DNA of 7,384 bases, from positions 1 to 7,384 of the forward strand of contig CAISTO010000310.1 in assembly GCA_903888395.1 (NCBI GenBank). Direction: 5' to 3'. This document shows, piece by piece, positions 5,423 to 7,384 of this stretch. The notes under the pieces are model-generated. The model had not been told where the DNA came from, searched no databases, and saw only the letters and a program-made list of their open reading frames with translations. Origin of the DNA: an uncultured Bacteroidota bacterium (GTDB lineage: Bacteria > Bacteroidota > Bacteroidia > UKL13-3). A program made the translations under genes and the position numbers. Every line of letters begins with the position of its first letter. Within the stretch, counting starts at the first letter, position 1.

Positions 5423-7384
5423 ATGTCTCGCGACTTAAAATATACAAGAAACATAGGAATTGCAGCTCATATTGATGCGGGTAAAACCACTACAACTGAG
5501 CGTATTTTGTACTATTCTGGAGTTAACCATAAAATTGGTGAAGTTCATGATGGTGCTGCTACTATGGACTGGATGGTTCAAGAACAAGAAAGAGGTATAA
5601 CAATTACTTCTGCGGCCACTACCGTTTTTTGGAAGTACCGTGATCAACAATACCACATCAATATTATTGATACTCCTGGTCACGTTGATTTTACAGTTGA
5701 AGTTAACCGTTCTTTGCGTGTTTTGGATGGTTTAGTATTTTTATTTAGTGCTGTTGATGGTGTTGAGCCTCAATCTGAAACTAACTGGAGACTAGCAAAT
5801 AATTACAATGTAGCTCGTATCGGTTTTGTTAATAAAATGGATAGAGCAGGTGCTGATTTTTTAATGGTTGTGAAACAAGTTCGCGACATGTTAGGAAGCA
5901 ATGCAGTTCCATTACAATTACCAATTGGTGCTGAAGACAATTTCACTGGAGTTATTGATTTAATCAATTTCAGAGGAATGGTTTGGAATGAGCATGATAA
6001 AGGTATGACTTACAAAGAAGTTCCAATTCCAGCAGATATGATGGATGAGGCCTTAGAGTGGAGAGAAAAATTATTAGAAGCAGTTTCAGAATATGACGAT
6101 AATTTATTAGTTAAATTTTTTGATGATCCTTCTTCAATTTCTGAAAGAGAAATATTAGATGCCTTGCGTAAAGCTTGTTTAGATATGAAGATTGTACCTA
6201 TGGTATGTGGTTCTTCTTTTAAAAACAAAGGTGTTCAAACAATGTTGGATTTAGTAATGGAATTAATGCCTAGTCCAATGGATAGAAAAGAAGTTATTGG
6301 TACTAATCCTGATACTGGTTTAGAGGAAACTCGTAAACCAGATTACAAAGAGCCTTTTGCCGCTTTAGCATTTAAAATAGCAACTGATCCTTTTGTTGGT
6401 AGATTAGCATTTATTAGAGCATATTCAGGTAAATTAGATGCTGGTTCTTATGTACTAAATAACAGAAGTGGAAATAAAGAACGTATTTCACGTATTTTCC
6501 AAATGCATGCTAACAAGCAAAATCCAATTGAAAGTTTAGGCGCTGGTGATATTGGAGCTGCAGTTGGATTTAAAGATATAAAAACAGGTGATACGCTAAG
6601 TGATGAAAAATTCCCAATAGTATTAGAATCAATGAATTTCCCTGAACCAGTTATTGGTTTAGCGGTTGAACCTAAAACTCAAACTGATTCTGATAAATTA
6701 GGTATGTCATTGGCTAAATTAGCTGAAGAAGATCCTACATTTCGTGTTAAAACAGATGAAGATTCTGGTCAAACAATTATTTCTGGAATGGGTGAATTAC
6801 ACTTGGAAATTATTGTTGATAGATTAAGACGTGAATTTAAAGTTGAAGTTAACCAAGGTGCTCCACAAGTTTCATATAAAGAAACTATAACAGTTCCAGT
6901 TACTCACAGAGAATCATATAAAAAACAATCAGGTGGTAGAGGTAAGTTTGCAGATATTCAATTTGAATTAATTCCTGGAGATCCAGAAAAATCAGGTTTA
7001 GAATTTGTAAATGAAATAGTAGGTGGATCAATTCCAAAAGAATTTATTCCTTCTGTAGAAAAAGGCTTTAAAGCAGCAATGAATAATGGTGTTTTAGCTG
7101 GATTTGCAGTTGAAAGTTTAAAAGTAAGATTATTTGATGGATCATTCCACGCAGTGGATTCAGATTCAATGAGTTTTGAACTTTGTGCTAAAATTGCTTT
7201 CAAGGAAGCATCTAGAAAAGCAAAACCTGTATTACTTGAACCAATTATGAAATTAGAAGTTTTGACCCCAGAAGAAAATATGGGAGATATAATTGGTGAT
7301 TTAAATAGAAGACGTGGACAATTAGAAGGAATGGATAGTAGAGCAGGAGCACAAGTAGTAAGAGCAAAAGTGCCTTTAGCAGAA
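5423..7384 (+). CDS. fusA: Elongation factor G (3' end cut by window)
   Basis: EF-G is the GTPase that drives translocation of tRNA and mRNA and, with ribosome recycling factor, splits ribosomes. The frame is open for 654 codons to the window edge; the family is about 690-720 residues, so roughly 50 residues of domain V are missing only because of the window. The G domain shows the P-loop AHIDAGKT (15-22), switch I RGITI (57-61), DTPGH (83-87, with catalytic His87) and NKMD (137-140). Domain II covers about 295-400 and domain III about 404-476, including ISGMGELHLE (453-462). Domain IV starts near NQGAPQVSYKE (477-487) and carries the tip loop GSFHAVDS with His576, the residue that enters the decoding site, and domain V begins near 600. 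No disrupted motif is seen. The gene is cotranscribed with rpsL and rpsG; its place in the str operon marks it as the housekeeping copy. Confidence 0.98.
   Translation, partial: MSRDLKYTRNIGIAAHIDAGKTTTTERILYYSGVNHKIGEVHDGAATMDWMVQEQERGITITSAATTVFWKYRDQQYHINIIDTPGHVDFTVEVNRSLRVLDGLVFLFSAVDGVEPQSETNWRLANNYNVARIGFVNKMDRAGADFLMVVKQVRDMLGSNAVPLQLPIGAEDNFTGVIDLINFRGMVWNEHDKGMTYKEVPIPADMMDEALEWREKLLEAVSEYDDNLLVKFFDDPSSISEREILDALRKACLDMKIVPMVCGSSFKNKGVQTMLDLVMELMPSPMDRKEVIGTNPDTGLEETRKPDYKEPFAALAFKIATDPFVGRLAFIRAYSGKLDAGSYVLNNRSGNKERISRIFQMHANKQNPIESLGAGDIGAAVGFKDIKTGDTLSDEKFPIVLESMNFPEPVIGLAVEPKTQTDSDKLGMSLAKLAEEDPTFRVKTDEDSGQTIISGMGELHLEIIVDRLRREFKVEVNQGAPQVSYKETITVPVTHRESYKKQSGGRGKFADIQFELIPGDPEKSGLEFVNEIVGGSIPKEFIPSVEKGFKAAMNNGVLAGFAVESLKVRLFDGSFHAVDSDSMSFELCAKIAFKEASRKAKPVLLEPIMKLEVLTPEENMGDIIGDLNRRRGQLEGMDSRAGAQVVRAKVPLAE

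Noticed and set aside
5435..7203. Minus-strand frames at 5435-5683, 6010-6228 and 6958-7203
   Set aside because: All are opposite fusA, whose forward frame encodes every expected EF-G motif; they are shadows of its codon pattern.

Overview
The window is AT-rich chromosomal DNA from a member of the Bacteroidota. Three things point there. Two promoters ahead of the ribosomal operon match the Bacteroidota pattern exactly (TTG, 19 bases, TAnnTTTG). The genes lack Shine-Dalgarno sequences. The M23 peptidase is of the 'NHFHSG(M/L/I)D' secreted type common in that phylum. Nothing in the window fixes a genus.

Left part (1-1313): the N-terminal third of menD (menaquinone synthesis) runs leftwards off the window edge and has no usable ATG start. 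A short AT-rich divergent spacer with a small perfect hairpin separates it from a rightward gene for a fumarylacetoacetate hydrolase-family enzyme of the acylpyruvase type.

Middle part (1314-4208): all genes point right. They are a secreted M23 metallopeptidase with a long uncharacterised C-terminal region, a PrxQ/Bcp-type thiol peroxidase 37 bases behind it, and a small TerB-like helical protein. A strong intrinsic terminator at 4181-4208 closes this unit.

Right part (4209-7384): this is the start of the str operon, rpsL-rpsG-fusA (ribosomal proteins S12 and S7, elongation factor EF-G), with fusA cut by the window end about 50 codons short. The 328-base gene-free stretch before rpsL holds the terminator, two consensus promoters 147 bases apart, and between them a comparatively GC-rich, hairpin-forming segment that would be a long 5' leader or a small RNA.

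Most of the window is ordinary housekeeping sequence, and no defence system, mobile element, CRISPR array or recognisable tRNA/rRNA gene was seen. The observations most worth following are the tandem-promoter leader of the str operon, a five-unit 7-base tandem repeat read as protein inside menD, a CTATGT repeat at the peptidase start, and the non-ATG start of menD.
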